NCBI RefSeq assembly: GCF_014268935.2
Contig: NZ_JABWRJ020000003.1
Location: 124,001 to 188,000, forward strand
Source: Pseudomonas peradeniyensis
Lineage (GTDB): Bacteria; Pseudomonadota; Gammaproteobacteria; Pseudomonadales; Pseudomonadaceae
DNA: 64,000 nt
Direction of reading: 5' to 3'
Below the pieces are notes generated by a model, which worked only from the letters and a program-made list of their open reading frames with translations, was not told the DNA's origin and searched no databases. Made by a program: the position numbers and the translations under genes. This document shows, piece by piece, positions 38,479-47,010 of the stretch (position 1 is the first letter of the stretch; each line of letters begins with the position of its first letter).

Positions 38479-38712
38479 ATGATCCGCGTAGCAATGGGTG
38501 TGCTGGTTTCCCTGCTGGCCACCGCCGCACTGGCCGCGCCCAAGCCGTGCGAGGAACTGAAGGCCGAGATCGAAGCGAAGATCCAGGCGCGCGGGGTGAC
38601 CTCCTACACGCTGGAAATCGTGCCCAACAGCGAAGTCCGGGACCAGAACATGGTCGTCGGCAGCTGCGAGGGCGGCACGAAGAAGATCATCTACCAGAAG
38701 AACGACAGGTAA
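38479..38712 (+). CDS. Small periplasmic DUF1161 protein (second paralogue)
   Basis: A 77-residue relative of the protein at 37014: signal peptide (MIRVAMGVLVSLLATAALAA), PKPCEELKAEIEAKIQARGV, YTLEIV and VVGSCEGGTKKIIYQ. It keeps the two Cys. The ATG at 38479 has AGGAG 7 bases before it; the longer upstream start is rejected. Function is unknown. Confidence 0.9.
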   Translation: MIRVAMGVLVSLLATAALAAPKPCEELKAEIEAKIQARGVTSYTLEIVPNSEVRDQNMVVGSCEGGTKKIIYQKNDR

Positions 38713-38752
38713 GTCTTGATACCAGGGGCCGCCAGGCGGCCCCGTGGTGCGC

Positions 38753-39166
38753 TCAAGGAATGCAGGTCACATTGCTCGGCTCGTTGACCACCACCTTGCG
38801 GTTGGCGTCGTACAGCAGCACCTGCGGCTGCATTGCCGGGGCCCGGGCTTCCAGGCGATAACGCTGGCCGGCCTTGAAGTCGTTGTAGCGCACGGTGAGG
38901 TAGCAGGTTCGCTCGGTGGGGTCGGTGCTGAAACCGCCGGAATAGATCTCGTAGTCGAAGCGCACCACCAGCTCATGCTTGCCGGGCGTCACCTGGAAGT
39001 AGCGGCCGTCGTCCAGGCGCTGGCCGTCCAGACGGTCGGCCATGATGGTTCTGCCGGGGGTGATGGTGTAGAGATCGACCCAGGCCTTGCCTGGGTCTAC
39101 GGGCGGCAAGGGGCTGGCGCACGCCCCCAGGGCACTGAGGGCCATCAGCATCATGGGCTGGCGCAT
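38753..39166 (-). CDS. Putative lipoprotein, tandem paralogue A
   Basis: A 137-residue protein with a short signal peptide and a lipobox-like GACAS, so the mature protein probably starts at Cys16. The domain includes DPGKAWVDL, DDGRYFQVTPGKHELVVRF, CYLTVRYNDFKAGQRYRLEA and ends with a Cys. The neighbour at 39222 has the same blocks in the same order. The blocks look like a small beta-sandwich that binds at the envelope, but no function is known to me. Confidence 0.8.
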   Translation of the reverse strand: MRQPMMLMALSALGACASPLPPVDPGKAWVDLYTITPGRTIMADRLDGQRLDDGRYFQVTPGKHELVVRFDYEIYSGGFSTDPTERTCYLTVRYNDFKAGQRYRLEARAPAMQPQVLLYDANRKVVVNEPSNVTCIP

Positions 39167-39221
39167 GGTGAAACTCCCGCTCGCGGTTCACAGGTTACAA
39201 GCATAGCGCCGTTCGCGGGGT

Positions 39222-39641
39222 TCAGGTGCGCTGGCAGCCTGCCGGCTCGCCCTGGCCGATCAATTTCTGCTGCTGGTCGTAGAGCTTGATCCAGGGGCGG
39301 AAACCGATGCTGCCCGCCTGCATCTGGTAGCGCTGCCCGGCGGTGAAGTCCTTGTAGCTGAGATTGAGCTGGCAGTCGCGCCATAGCGGCTCGTCCACCG
39401 GGCCGATATTGCTGGGCGTCACGGCGAACTGGTAGCGCACGGTCAGCTCGTGATTGCCGGGCTGCACCTGGAAATAGCGGGTGTCGGCCCAGTCGCGCTC
39501 ATCGACCTGCAGGGCATGCAGCGAGTCGTTGTCACCGGGGGCCAGGTCGATCCAGGCCTGGTTTGGGTCGGCGCGGGGCAGGAAGGAGGCACAACCGGAC
39601 AACAGCACGAGCGTGCCGGCGGCAAACAGCAGAGTACGCAT
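39222..39641 (-). CDS. Putative lipoprotein, tandem paralogue B
   Basis: A 139-residue lipoprotein with the clear lipobox LLSGC (Cys18). Shared with the downstream paralogue are DPNQAWIDL, DTRYFQVQPGNHELTVRY, CQLNLSYKDFTAGQRYQMQA and a late Cys. The ATG at 39641 has AAGGGGAAG upstream; longer starts overlap the divergent peptidase gene. It probably heads a two-gene unit with the gene at 38753. Confidence 0.83.
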   Translation of the reverse strand: MRTLLFAAGTLVLLSGCASFLPRADPNQAWIDLAPGDNDSLHALQVDERDWADTRYFQVQPGNHELTVRYQFAVTPSNIGPVDEPLWRDCQLNLSYKDFTAGQRYQMQAGSIGFRPWIKLYDQQQKLIGQGEPAGCQRT

Positions 39642-39708
39642 GGCGAAGCTTCCCCTTGGCGAGATAGTCTTGGTCGCATTCGGCCGACAAGCGAGATAGA
39701 CAGCCTCG

Positions 39709-40800
39709 ATGTTTGGACTTTTTCTTTTCATGCGCTGCAGCCGTCGGGTTCTCGACCGCAGTTTCACCCGGTTGGTTCCCGTGGCGCTGGGCGTCCTGCT
39801 GAGCGGTTGCTCCAGCGTGGGCTATTACGGCCAGTTGGCTGAAGGCCAGTGGCAGCTGTTGCGGGCGCGTCAGCCGGTGGACCGGGTGATCGAGGATCCT
39901 GCCACCAGCCCGGTGCTGCGCCAGCGCCTGTTGTTCGCCGAAAAGGCCCGGGCGTTCGCCAGCACGCAGTTGAAGTTGCCGGACAACGGCAGTTACCGGG
40001 TCTACGCCGACCTGGGTCGACCGTATGTGGTGTGGAATGTGTTCGCGACCCCTGAGCTGTCGTTGCAGCCGGTGACCCATTGCTTCCCCATCGCCGGCTG
40101 CGTGGCCTACCGCGGCTATTACCGACAGGGCGCGGCCCGCGGCGCGGCGGCGCTGATGCGCCAGGAAGGCCTGGATGTCTATGTGGGAGGTGTGGAGGCT
40201 TATTCCACCCTGGGCTGGTTCGACGACCCGATCCTGTCGACCATGGCCGGCTGGGGCGATGAGCGCCTGGCCACGGTGATCTTTCATGAGCTGGCGCACC
40301 AGCGCTTCTACGTGCAGGACGATACCGAGTTCAACGAGTCGTTCGCCTCGTTCGTCGAACAGGAGGGCACCCGGCAATGGCGTGCCGCGCGTGGGTTGGC
40401 AGCCATCGAGGAGGCTGGCGCCAGGCAGCGCGAGCAGTTCACCCGCTTGGTGCTGGCCAGTCGCGAGCGGTTGCAGGCGATCTATGTCGGGCCGCTGGAT
40501 GAGGCGGGCAAGCGGGCGGCCAAGCAGGCCGAGTTCGAGCGGTTACGCCGGGAGTACCGTGAGGTACGGGATCGGGACTGGGGCGGGGATCGGCGCTTCG
40601 ATGCCTGGGTCTTTGCGCCGTTGAACAATGCCAAGCTGCTGCCTTTTGGGCTTTATGACCAGTGGGTTCCGGCGTTTTCGCAGCTGTTCAAGGATGTCGG
40701 TGGGGACTGGGCACTGTTCTATGAGCGGGTCGAGGTGCTGGGGCGGATGCCGATCGAACAGCGCAAGGCGGTGCTTGGACGGTTGATGGCAGGTCAGTGA
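39709..40800 (+). CDS. Putative lipoprotein aminopeptidase (zinc metallopeptidase, PF10023-like)
   Basis: A 363-residue protein with a signal segment and lipobox LLSGC near residue 34. The zinc motif HELAHQ and a downstream FNESFASFVEQEG, supplying the third ligand Glu, match the putative aminopeptidase family. The start is uncertain: no strong ribosome binding site is visible, and Met8 is an alternative. It is divergent from the lipoprotein at 39222. Confidence 0.85.
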   Translation: MFGLFLFMRCSRRVLDRSFTRLVPVALGVLLSGCSSVGYYGQLAEGQWQLLRARQPVDRVIEDPATSPVLRQRLLFAEKARAFASTQLKLPDNGSYRVYADLGRPYVVWNVFATPELSLQPVTHCFPIAGCVAYRGYYRQGAARGAAALMRQEGLDVYVGGVEAYSTLGWFDDPILSTMAGWGDERLATVIFHELAHQRFYVQDDTEFNESFASFVEQEGTRQWRAARGLAAIEEAGARQREQFTRLVLASRERLQAIYVGPLDEAGKRAAKQAEFERLRREYREVRDRDWGGDRRFDAWVFAPLNNAKLLPFGLYDQWVPAFSQLFKDVGGDWALFYERVEVLGRMPIEQRKAVLGRLMAGQ

Positions 40801-40802
40801 GA

Positions 40803-40925
40803 TTTCGGGGCCGCTTTGCGGCCCATCGCTGGCAAGCCAGCTCCCACAGATATAGCGCCGGTCTTGAGCTTAGCGCAGTCGAGGTGGGAGCCGGCTTGCC
40901 GGCGATGGGCTGCGTAGCAGCCCCG
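40803..40925. repeat. REP pair (BIME), CCGGCTTGCCGG type with divergent arm
   Basis: One arm is GTGGGAGCCGGCTTGCCGGCGATGGGCTGCGTAGCAGCCCC; the other is CATCGCTGGCAAGCCAGCTCCCACA, with a matching stem change (CTGGC/GCCAG). A flanking GGGGCCGCTTTGCGGCCC stem follows the peptidase stop. Confidence 0.88.
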
Positions 40926-40930
40926 ATGCC

Positions 40931-41578
40931 CTAACGCACAAACGCCAAGTGCAACTCAGCCAGCGTCTCGAAATGGAACGCAGGCGCCTCGGCCTGCAGT
41001 TCCTCTCGGCTGCCGAACCCGTATCCCACCGCTACCGCCTGCAACCCATTGCTGCGCGCACCGATCAGGTCATGCTTGCGGTCGCCGATCATCAGGGTCT
41101 GCGCCGGGTCCAGCCCTTCTTCGTCCAGCAGATGGCGAATCAGCTCGACCTTGTCGGTGCGGGTGCCGTCCAGCTCGCTGCCGTAGATCACCTTGAAGTG
41201 GTGGTCGAACTCGAAATGCCGGGCGATCTCGCGGGCATACACCCACGGCTTGGAAGTGGCGACATACAGGGTGCGGCCTTGGCCGTTGAGCGCCTGCAGC
41301 AACTGCGGCACGCCGTCGAACACCAGGTTCTCGTACAACCCGGTGACCTTGAAGCGCTCGCGGTAGAAGTTCACCGCGTCCCAGGCCTTGGCCTCGTCGA
41401 AGCCATAGAACTGCATGAAGGCCTGCAACAGGGGGGGGCCGATGAAGTGCTCGAGGCGGGTCAGGTCCGGCTCGTCGATGCCCAGCTTGGCCAGGGCGTA
41501 CTGGATCGAGCGGGTGATGCCCTCGCGTGGGTCGGTCAGGGTGCCGTCGAGGTCGAAAAGGATGTTCTGCTGGTGCAT
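40931..41578 (-). CDS. HAD-superfamily hydrolase, phosphoglycolate phosphatase-like
   Basis: A 215-residue HAD phosphatase: nucleophile motif FDLDGTLTD (Asp9, Asp11), a C1 cap, motif II VATSKP, and motif IV MIGDRKHDLIGAR. The substrate cannot be read from sequence; Gph- or PpaX-like roles are possible. The start MHQQNILF is chosen because it gives the usual distance to the nucleophile; an ATG 8 codons earlier is also possible. Confidence 0.85.
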   Translation of the reverse strand: MHQQNILFDLDGTLTDPREGITRSIQYALAKLGIDEPDLTRLEHFIGPPLLQAFMQFYGFDEAKAWDAVNFYRERFKVTGLYENLVFDGVPQLLQALNGQGRTLYVATSKPWVYAREIARHFEFDHHFKVIYGSELDGTRTDKVELIRHLLDEEGLDPAQTLMIGDRKHDLIGARSNGLQAVAVGYGFGSREELQAEAPAFHFETLAELHLAFVR

Positions 41579-41606
41579 GGAGCTGTCCACTCTGCTGTTC
41601 ATCTGG

Positions 41607-41657
41607 ACGCCATCGCGGGGCATGCGACGGTCGTGGGAGCGGGCTTGCGCCGCGATG
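41607..41657. repeat. REP pair with short spacer, partly decayed
   Basis: CGCCATCGCGGGGCATGCGAC and GTCGTGGGAGCGGGCTTGCGCCGCGATGG form one full arm and one shortened arm between two minus-strand genes. Confidence 0.75.
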
Positions 41658-41660
41658 GGG

Positions 41661-42209
41661 TCATTCCGGTTGGTCGTAGCCTTCGGCCAGGTGCTGGTCC
41701 TTGAGCTTCACGTAGTTGCCGGCGCTGTAGGGGAAGAACGCGTGTTCCTGCTCGCTCAGCAGGCGCACCTGTTTCACCGGGCTGCCCATGTACAGGTAGC
41801 CGCTGACCAGGCGCTTGCCCGGCGGTACCAGGCTACCGGCGCCGATGATCACCTCGTCCTCGACGATGGCGCCGTCCATGATGGTACTGCCCATGCCGAC
41901 CAGGATGCGGTTGCCCAGGGTACAGCCATGCAGCATGACTTTGTGACCGATGGTCACCTCGTCGCCGATGATCAGTGGAAAGCCGTCGGGGTTGAACGGC
42001 CCGGCGTGGGTGATGTGCAGCACGCTGCCGTCCTGCACGCTGGTGCGCGCGCCGATGCGGATGCGGTGCATGTCGCCGCGCACCACGGTCAGCGGCCAGA
42101 TCGAGCTGTCCGCGCCGATCTCGACGTCGCCGATGACCACCGCCGAGCGGTCGACGAAGGCCCGTGCTCCCACTTTCGGCGTGTGTTGCTGGAAGGTCCG
42201 GAGGGCCAT
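41661..42209 (-). CDS. Gamma-carbonic-anhydrase-like hexapeptide-repeat protein
   Basis: A 182-residue left-handed beta-helix protein of the YrdA/CaiE/gamma-CA family, with hexapeptide repeats from about 25 to 140. Metal-ligand histidines are visible at His65 or His68, His89 and His94 (VLHITHAG and GHKVMLHG). Whether it hydrates carbon dioxide is not certain; many family members lack activity. The ATG at 42209 is divergent from prlC. Confidence 0.88.
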   Translation of the reverse strand: MALRTFQQHTPKVGARAFVDRSAVVIGDVEIGADSSIWPLTVVRGDMHRIRIGARTSVQDGSVLHITHAGPFNPDGFPLIIGDEVTIGHKVMLHGCTLGNRILVGMGSTIMDGAIVEDEVIIGAGSLVPPGKRLVSGYLYMGSPVKQVRLLSEQEHAFFPYSAGNYVKLKDQHLAEGYDQPE

Positions 42210-42311
42210 GATAGTGTTCCTCTGCAATGCCGATAGGCAGGCTGCCTGCTGCGGTCGGCGTCGATTGTAATTAAGATGGTCCCGTGTTTCTCCTGCCAAG
42301 GTACCCGAACC

Positions 42312-44360
42312 GTGAGTGCGAACAACCCGCTGCTGCAGTCCCATGATCTGCCGCCCTTCTCGGCAATCCGCGCCGAGCATGTGCTGCCGGCGATCGAGCA
42401 GATCCTCGCCGACAACCGCAAGGCCATCGCCGAGATCCTCGAAAAGCAGGGCAAGAACCCGACCTGGGCCGGCCTGGTGCTGGCCATGGACGAACTCAAC
42501 GACCGCCTGGGCGCCGCCTGGAGCCCGGTCAGCCACCTCAATGCGGTGTGCAACAGCCAGGAACTGCGCGAGGCCTACGAGTCGTGCCTGCCTGCCCTGA
42601 GCGCCTATTCCACCGAACTGGGCCAGAACCGTGCCCTGTTCGAAGCCTATGAAGCCCTGGCCGCCAGCCCCGAGGCCGCTGGCTTCGATGTGGCGCAGAA
42701 AACCATCATCGACCACGCCCTGCGCGACTTCCGCCTGTCGGGCATCGACCTGCCCGCCGACAAGCAGCAGCGCTATGCCGAAGTGCAGAGCAAGCTCAGC
42801 GAGCTGGGCAGCCGCTTCTCCAACCAGTTGCTCGACGCCACCCAGGCCTGGACCAAGCACGTCACCGACGAGGCCGCCCTCGCCGGCCTGACCGATTCGG
42901 CCAAGGCGCAGATGGCCGCCGCCGCCCAGGCCAAGGGCCTCGACGGCTGGCTGATCACCCTGGAATTCCCCAGCTACTACGCGGTGATGACCTACGCCGA
43001 CGACCGCGCCCTGCGCGAAGAGCTGTACGCCGCCTACTGCACCCGCGCCTCCGACCAGGGCCCGAACGCCGGCCAGTTCGACAACGGCCCGGTGATGGAA
43101 GAAATCCTCGACCTGCGCCAGGAGCTGGCCAAGCTGCTAGGCTACCCGAACTTCGCCGAGCTGAGCCTGGCCACCAAGATGGCTGAGTCCAGCGACCAGG
43201 TGCTGAGCTTCCTGCGTGACCTGGCCAAGCGATCCAAGCCGTTCGCCGCCCAGGACCTGGAGCAGCTCAAGGCCTACGCCGCCGAGCAGGGCACCCCTGA
43301 GCTGGCCAGCTGGGACGCCGGCTACTTCGGCGAGAAGCTGCGCGAACAGCGCTACAGCGTGTCGCAGGAAGCCCTGCGCGCCTACTTCCCGATCGACAAG
43401 GTGCTGTCCGGCCTGTTCGCCATCGTCCAGCGCCTGTACGGCATCGAGATCGCCGAGCTCAAGGGCTTCGACAGCTGGCACCCGGACGTGCGCCTGTTCG
43501 AGATCAAGGAAAACGGCCAGCACGTCGGCCGCTTCTTCTTCGACCTCTATGCCCGCGCCAACAAGCGTGGCGGCGCCTGGATGGACGGTGCCCGCGATCA
43601 TCGCCGCACCGCCGCCGGCTCGCTGCAGAGCCCGGTGGCCAACCTGGTGTGCAACTTCACCCCGGCCACGCCCGGCAAGCCTGCGCTGCTGACCCACGAC
43701 GAAGTCACCACCCTGTTCCATGAGTTCGGCCACGGCCTGCACCACCTGTTGACCCGCATCGAGCATGCCGGCGTGTCCGGCATCAACGGCGTGGCCTGGG
43801 ACGCGGTGGAGCTGCCGAGCCAGTTCATGGAGAACTGGTGCTGGGAGCCCGAGGGCCTGGCGCTGATTTCCGGCCACTACGAGACTGGCGAACCGCTGCC
43901 GCAAGACCTGCTGGACAAGATGTTGGCGGCGAAGAACTTCCAGTCCGGCATGATGATGGTGCGCCAGCTGGAGTTCTCGCTGTTCGACTTCGAGCTGCAC
44001 GCCACCCACGGCGACGGCCGCGGCGTGCTGCAGGTGCTCGAAGGCGTGCGCGACGAGGTCTCGGTGATGCGCCCGCCGGCCTACAACCGCTTCCCCAACA
44101 GCTTCGCGCACATCTTCGCCGGCGGTTACGCGGCGGGTTACTACAGCTACAAGTGGGCCGAAGTGCTGTCGGCCGATGCCTTCTCGCGCTTCGAGGAAGA
44201 AGGTGTGCTGAACGCCGAGACCGGCCGTGCCTTCCGCGAAGCCATCCTGGCCCGTGGCGGTTCCCGCGAGCCGATGGTGCTGTTCGTCGACTTCCGCGGC
44301 CGTGAGCCTTCCATCGATGCACTGTTGCGCCACAGCGGCCTCACCGAGGACGCGGCGTGA
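42312..44360 (+). CDS. prlC: Oligopeptidase A
   Basis: A 682-residue M3 zinc metallopeptidase that degrades signal peptides and other oligopeptides in the cytoplasm. The catalytic HEFGHGLHH starts at about residue 470, and ENWCWEPEGL follows. The GTG at 42312 gives VSANNPLLQ, the normal family start, with CAAGG about 10 bases before it; the upstream ATG lacks support. It overlaps yheV by 4 bases, a conserved pair. Confidence 0.95.
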   Translation: MSANNPLLQSHDLPPFSAIRAEHVLPAIEQILADNRKAIAEILEKQGKNPTWAGLVLAMDELNDRLGAAWSPVSHLNAVCNSQELREAYESCLPALSAYSTELGQNRALFEAYEALAASPEAAGFDVAQKTIIDHALRDFRLSGIDLPADKQQRYAEVQSKLSELGSRFSNQLLDATQAWTKHVTDEAALAGLTDSAKAQMAAAAQAKGLDGWLITLEFPSYYAVMTYADDRALREELYAAYCTRASDQGPNAGQFDNGPVMEEILDLRQELAKLLGYPNFAELSLATKMAESSDQVLSFLRDLAKRSKPFAAQDLEQLKAYAAEQGTPELASWDAGYFGEKLREQRYSVSQEALRAYFPIDKVLSGLFAIVQRLYGIEIAELKGFDSWHPDVRLFEIKENGQHVGRFFFDLYARANKRGGAWMDGARDHRRTAAGSLQSPVANLVCNFTPATPGKPALLTHDEVTTLFHEFGHGLHHLLTRIEHAGVSGINGVAWDAVELPSQFMENWCWEPEGLALISGHYETGEPLPQDLLDKMLAAKNFQSGMMMVRQLEFSLFDFELHATHGDGRGVLQVLEGVRDEVSVMRPPAYNRFPNSFAHIFAGGYAAGYYSYKWAEVLSADAFSRFEEEGVLNAETGRAFREAILARGGSREPMVLFVDFRGREPSIDALLRHSGLTEDAA

Positions 44361-44638
44361 GCGAGGTAGCCGTGAGCAAGAGCAAGCGACGTTTCATCGC
44401 CGGGGCGGTATGCCCGGCGTGCAGCGAGATGGACAAGCTGATGATGTGGAACGAAGACGGCGTGCCGCACCGCGAGTGCGTGGCCTGCGGGTTCACCGAT
44501 ACCCTGAATGAACAGGGCCTGTCGGTACCCTCGGAGCTGGGCACCCGGGTCAACCACCTGGCGCCCAAGGCGGCGCCGGCCAAGGTGCAGACCGTGCAGT
44601 TCTTCCCCAATCCGAAGCTGAAGAAGCCGCAGGATTGA
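44357..44638 (+). CDS. yheV: YheV-family zinc-ribbon protein
   Basis: A 93-residue protein with two Cys pairs, CPACSEMDK and CVACGF, consistent with a small zinc ribbon. It begins with GTG inside the prlC stop (GTGA). The pairing with prlC is conserved in gammaproteobacteria. Function is unknown; the GTG 15 bases later is an alternative start. Confidence 0.88.
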   Translation: MSEVAVSKSKRRFIAGAVCPACSEMDKLMMWNEDGVPHRECVACGFTDTLNEQGLSVPSELGTRVNHLAPKAAPAKVQTVQFFPNPKLKKPQD

Positions 44639-44657
44639 AGGTAAATCACGCGGCAAG

Positions 44658-44690
44658 CGTGGGAGCGGGCTTGCCCCGCGATAATCGGTT
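44658..44690. repeat. REP element (single copy)
   Basis: The sequence GCGTGGGAGCGGGCTTGCCCCGCGATAAT is a single arm after yheV. Confidence 0.8.
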
Positions 44691-44704
44691 GTAGCTATCC
44701 TGCT

Positions 44705-44744
44705 GAACCCGGATTACTGTATGCATATACAGCAATCCGGGTTC
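44705..44744. promoter_or_regulatory. LexA (SOS) box inside a 40-bp palindrome
   Basis: CTGTATGCATATACAG (44717-44732) is a LexA box of the CTG-N10-CAG type. It is flanked by perfect 11-bp inverted repeats GAACCCGGATT (44705-44715) and AATCCGGGTTC (44734-44744). The box ends 17 bases before the radical SAM start. TATACA (44726-44731) could act as the -10, which LexA would cover. Confidence 0.85.
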
Positions 44745-44749
44745 TCATC

Positions 44750-45805
44750 ATGAAACCAGCCCCCATTCGTGGCCGCGGCACCGCCGACAATCCCCACAAC
44801 CGCTTCGCCCCGAGCATTTCAGTAGCCGAGGACGATGGCTGGTACCAGGAAGTCCCACTCACCCAGGGCACCGAGGTGCGGATCGAGACGGCCAAGACCA
44901 TCATCGCCCGCAACACCTCCCCCGACCTGCCCTTCGACCGCTCCATCAACCCCTACCGCGGTTGCGAACACGGCTGCATCTACTGCTATGCCCGCCCCAG
45001 CCACGCCTACTGGGACCTCTCTCCCGGCCTCGATTTCGAAACCAGGCTGATCGCCAAGACCAATGCCGCCGAGGTACTTGAACAGCAATTGAGCAAGCCC
45101 GGCTACGTCTGCGCACCGATCAACCTGGGTTCCAACACCGACCCCTACCAGCCCATCGAGCGTGAGCACCAGCTCACCCGACGCCTGCTCGAAGTGCTGC
45201 TGCGCTACCGCCACCCGGTGACTATCGTCACCAAGGGCTCGCTGATACTGCGCGACCTTGATCTCATCTGCGAACTGGCCAGCCGACGCCTGGTGCGGGT
45301 AATGATCAGCCTCACCACCCTCGACGATGAGCTCAAGCGCACCCTCGAACCCCGCGCGGCCGCCCCCAAGGCGCGTTTGCGAGCGATCCGCGTGCTGCGC
45401 GAGGCCGGCGTTCCGGTGGGCGTGCTGTGTTCGCCGATGATCCCGATGATCAACGACAGTGAGCTGGAGCATCTGCTGGAGGCGGCAATGGAGGCCGGTG
45501 CGCAAAGCGCGGCGTACATGATGCTGCGCCTACCGCTGGAGGTCGCACCGTTGTTCGAGCAGTGGCTGCAGGATCACTACCCACAGCGGGCCGCGCATGT
45601 GCTGAGCCTGATTCGCCAGAGCCGGGGGGGCGAGTTGTATGACAGCCGTTTCGGCGCCCGGATGCGCGGCGAAGGAGTGTTCGCCGAGCTGTTGGCCCAG
45701 CGCTTTCGCAAGGCAGCCAGGCGGCTGGGGTTCGAGGGGCGTGAGGAACTGCAGCTCGATTGCACCGCCTTCTGCGTCCCGGGCGCACAGATGGCGTTGT
45801 TCTAG
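44750..45805 (+). CDS. Radical SAM protein of the PA0069 family (SOS-regulated)
   Basis: A 351-residue radical SAM enzyme with the cluster motif CEHGCIYC (Cys72, Cys76, Cys79) and a spore photoproduct lyase-like core (FDRSINPYRG, NLGSNTDPYQPIE, TIVTKGSLILRD). The family is known as PA0069, and I recall that gene as belonging to the LexA regulon of P. aeruginosa. A LexA box lies directly upstream. There is no clear ribosome binding site, so the mRNA may have a very short leader. A role in DNA repair or metabolism after damage is likely, but the substrate is unknown. Confidence 0.9.
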   Translation: MKPAPIRGRGTADNPHNRFAPSISVAEDDGWYQEVPLTQGTEVRIETAKTIIARNTSPDLPFDRSINPYRGCEHGCIYCYARPSHAYWDLSPGLDFETRLIAKTNAAEVLEQQLSKPGYVCAPINLGSNTDPYQPIEREHQLTRRLLEVLLRYRHPVTIVTKGSLILRDLDLICELASRRLVRVMISLTTLDDELKRTLEPRAAAPKARLRAIRVLREAGVPVGVLCSPMIPMINDSELEHLLEAAMEAGAQSAAYMMLRLPLEVAPLFEQWLQDHYPQRAAHVLSLIRQSRGGELYDSRFGARMRGEGVFAELLAQRFRKAARRLGFEGREELQLDCTAFCVPGAQMALF

Positions 45806-46102
45806 CAGCGTAATTTCTCGGATCAGGAGCTATAAGTACAACTAAGACAACCCAACAATTTCACTCATGAAGCTTGGCATCTGATGCTTTTTTGCTATTA
45901 TCCAGCACTCCCCTCGCCCATCTAGAACGCCCGTTCTAGAGCCTGCGCAATTAAGTTTCAGTTAAGTTTCCTACGCTAGCGTGAGTCATGAGTCAGCAGT
46001 GACTGTGATTATTTACCCGTGCGCGTCATCTAAATCCCCGCGTCACCCCAATCTTTCCCCGGTAACATGGAATTCACTTTCAAACCGTCAAGAGGATGAA
46101 TC
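45806..46102. promoter_or_regulatory. AT-richer regulatory region upstream of carbonic anhydrase
   Basis: This 297-base gap holds a perfect palindrome TCTAGAACG-CC-CGTTCTAGA (45921-45940), then two direct repeats TTAAGTTTC (45951-45959 and 45962-45970, one turn of DNA apart), then CGCTAGCG (about 45974). The direct repeats look like a site for a response regulator; the palindrome looks like an operator of a dimeric repressor. No gene is visible. Confidence 0.5.
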
Positions 46103-46822
46103 ATGCCCGTCAAGGACCCATCCAAGGTTGTCCCGGCCGCACCCGCCGAAAGCGCCGATGCCGCCCTCAAGCATATCGTCGACGGCTTCCTGCGGTTCCA
46201 CACCGAAGTCTTCCCCGAGCAGCAAGAGCTGTTCAAGAAACTGGCCACCGCGCAGAAACCGCGCGCCATGTTCATCACCTGCGCCGACTCGCGCATCGTG
46301 CCTGAACTGATCACCCAGAGCTCGCCGGGCGACCTGTTCGTCACCCGTAACGTCGGCAACGTCGTGCCGCCGTATGGCCAGATGAACGGCGGTGTGTCGA
46401 GCGCCATCGAATACGCGGTGCTGGCCCTGGGCGTGCATCACATCATCGTTTGCGGCCACTCCGACTGCGGCGCCATGCGCGCGGTGCTCAACCCGCACTC
46501 GTTGGACAAGATGCCGACTGTCGCGGCCTGGCTGCGCCACGCCGAGGTGGCGCGTACCGTGGTCGAAGACAATTGCTCCTGCGACACCCCGCACGAAAGC
46601 ATGCAGTTGGTGACCAAGGAAAACGTCATCGCCCAGCTGCACCACCTGCGCACCCACCCATCGGTGGCCTCGCGCCTGGCTGCGGGCCAGTTGCACATCC
46701 ATGGCTGGCTGTATGACATCGAGACCAGCCAGATCGAAGCCTACGACGCCGCCAGCGATCGCTTCCTGCCGCTGACTGCAGGTCAGCCGATCCCCTCTGC
46801 CACACCGAGAGGCCGCTACTAA
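46103..46822 (+). CDS. can: Beta-class carbonic anhydrase
   Basis: A 239-residue carbonic anhydrase. The zinc site is complete: Cys60 and Asp62 in CADSR, His119 and Cys122 in GHSDCGA. RNVGNVVPPYG is also typical. AAGAGGA lies before the ATG. The next gene, 188 bases on, is a SulP transporter, a combination known in several bacteria and suggestive of bicarbonate uptake linked to hydration of carbon dioxide. Confidence 0.95.
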   Translation: MPVKDPSKVVPAAPAESADAALKHIVDGFLRFHTEVFPEQQELFKKLATAQKPRAMFITCADSRIVPELITQSSPGDLFVTRNVGNVVPPYGQMNGGVSSAIEYAVLALGVHHIIVCGHSDCGAMRAVLNPHSLDKMPTVAAWLRHAEVARTVVEDNCSCDTPHESMQLVTKENVIAQLHHLRTHPSVASRLAAGQLHIHGWLYDIETSQIEAYDAASDRFLPLTAGQPIPSATPRGRY

Positions 46823-47010
46823 GCGACCCGAACACGCTGAAAAAGCCTTGATTGCCGGCTGCACCCGATGGGTGCGGCGCGGCCTTCGCCTGCCTTGAAT
46901 CTCCCTGAATGCCTTGCCGGCAGACCCGCTGGCGGCCCGCGCCTGCGCGTCATTCAGGGTTCCCCGTGCTAGCGGCCAGCGGAATGGCCGTGAATTTAGA
47001 AAGGAGCTAC

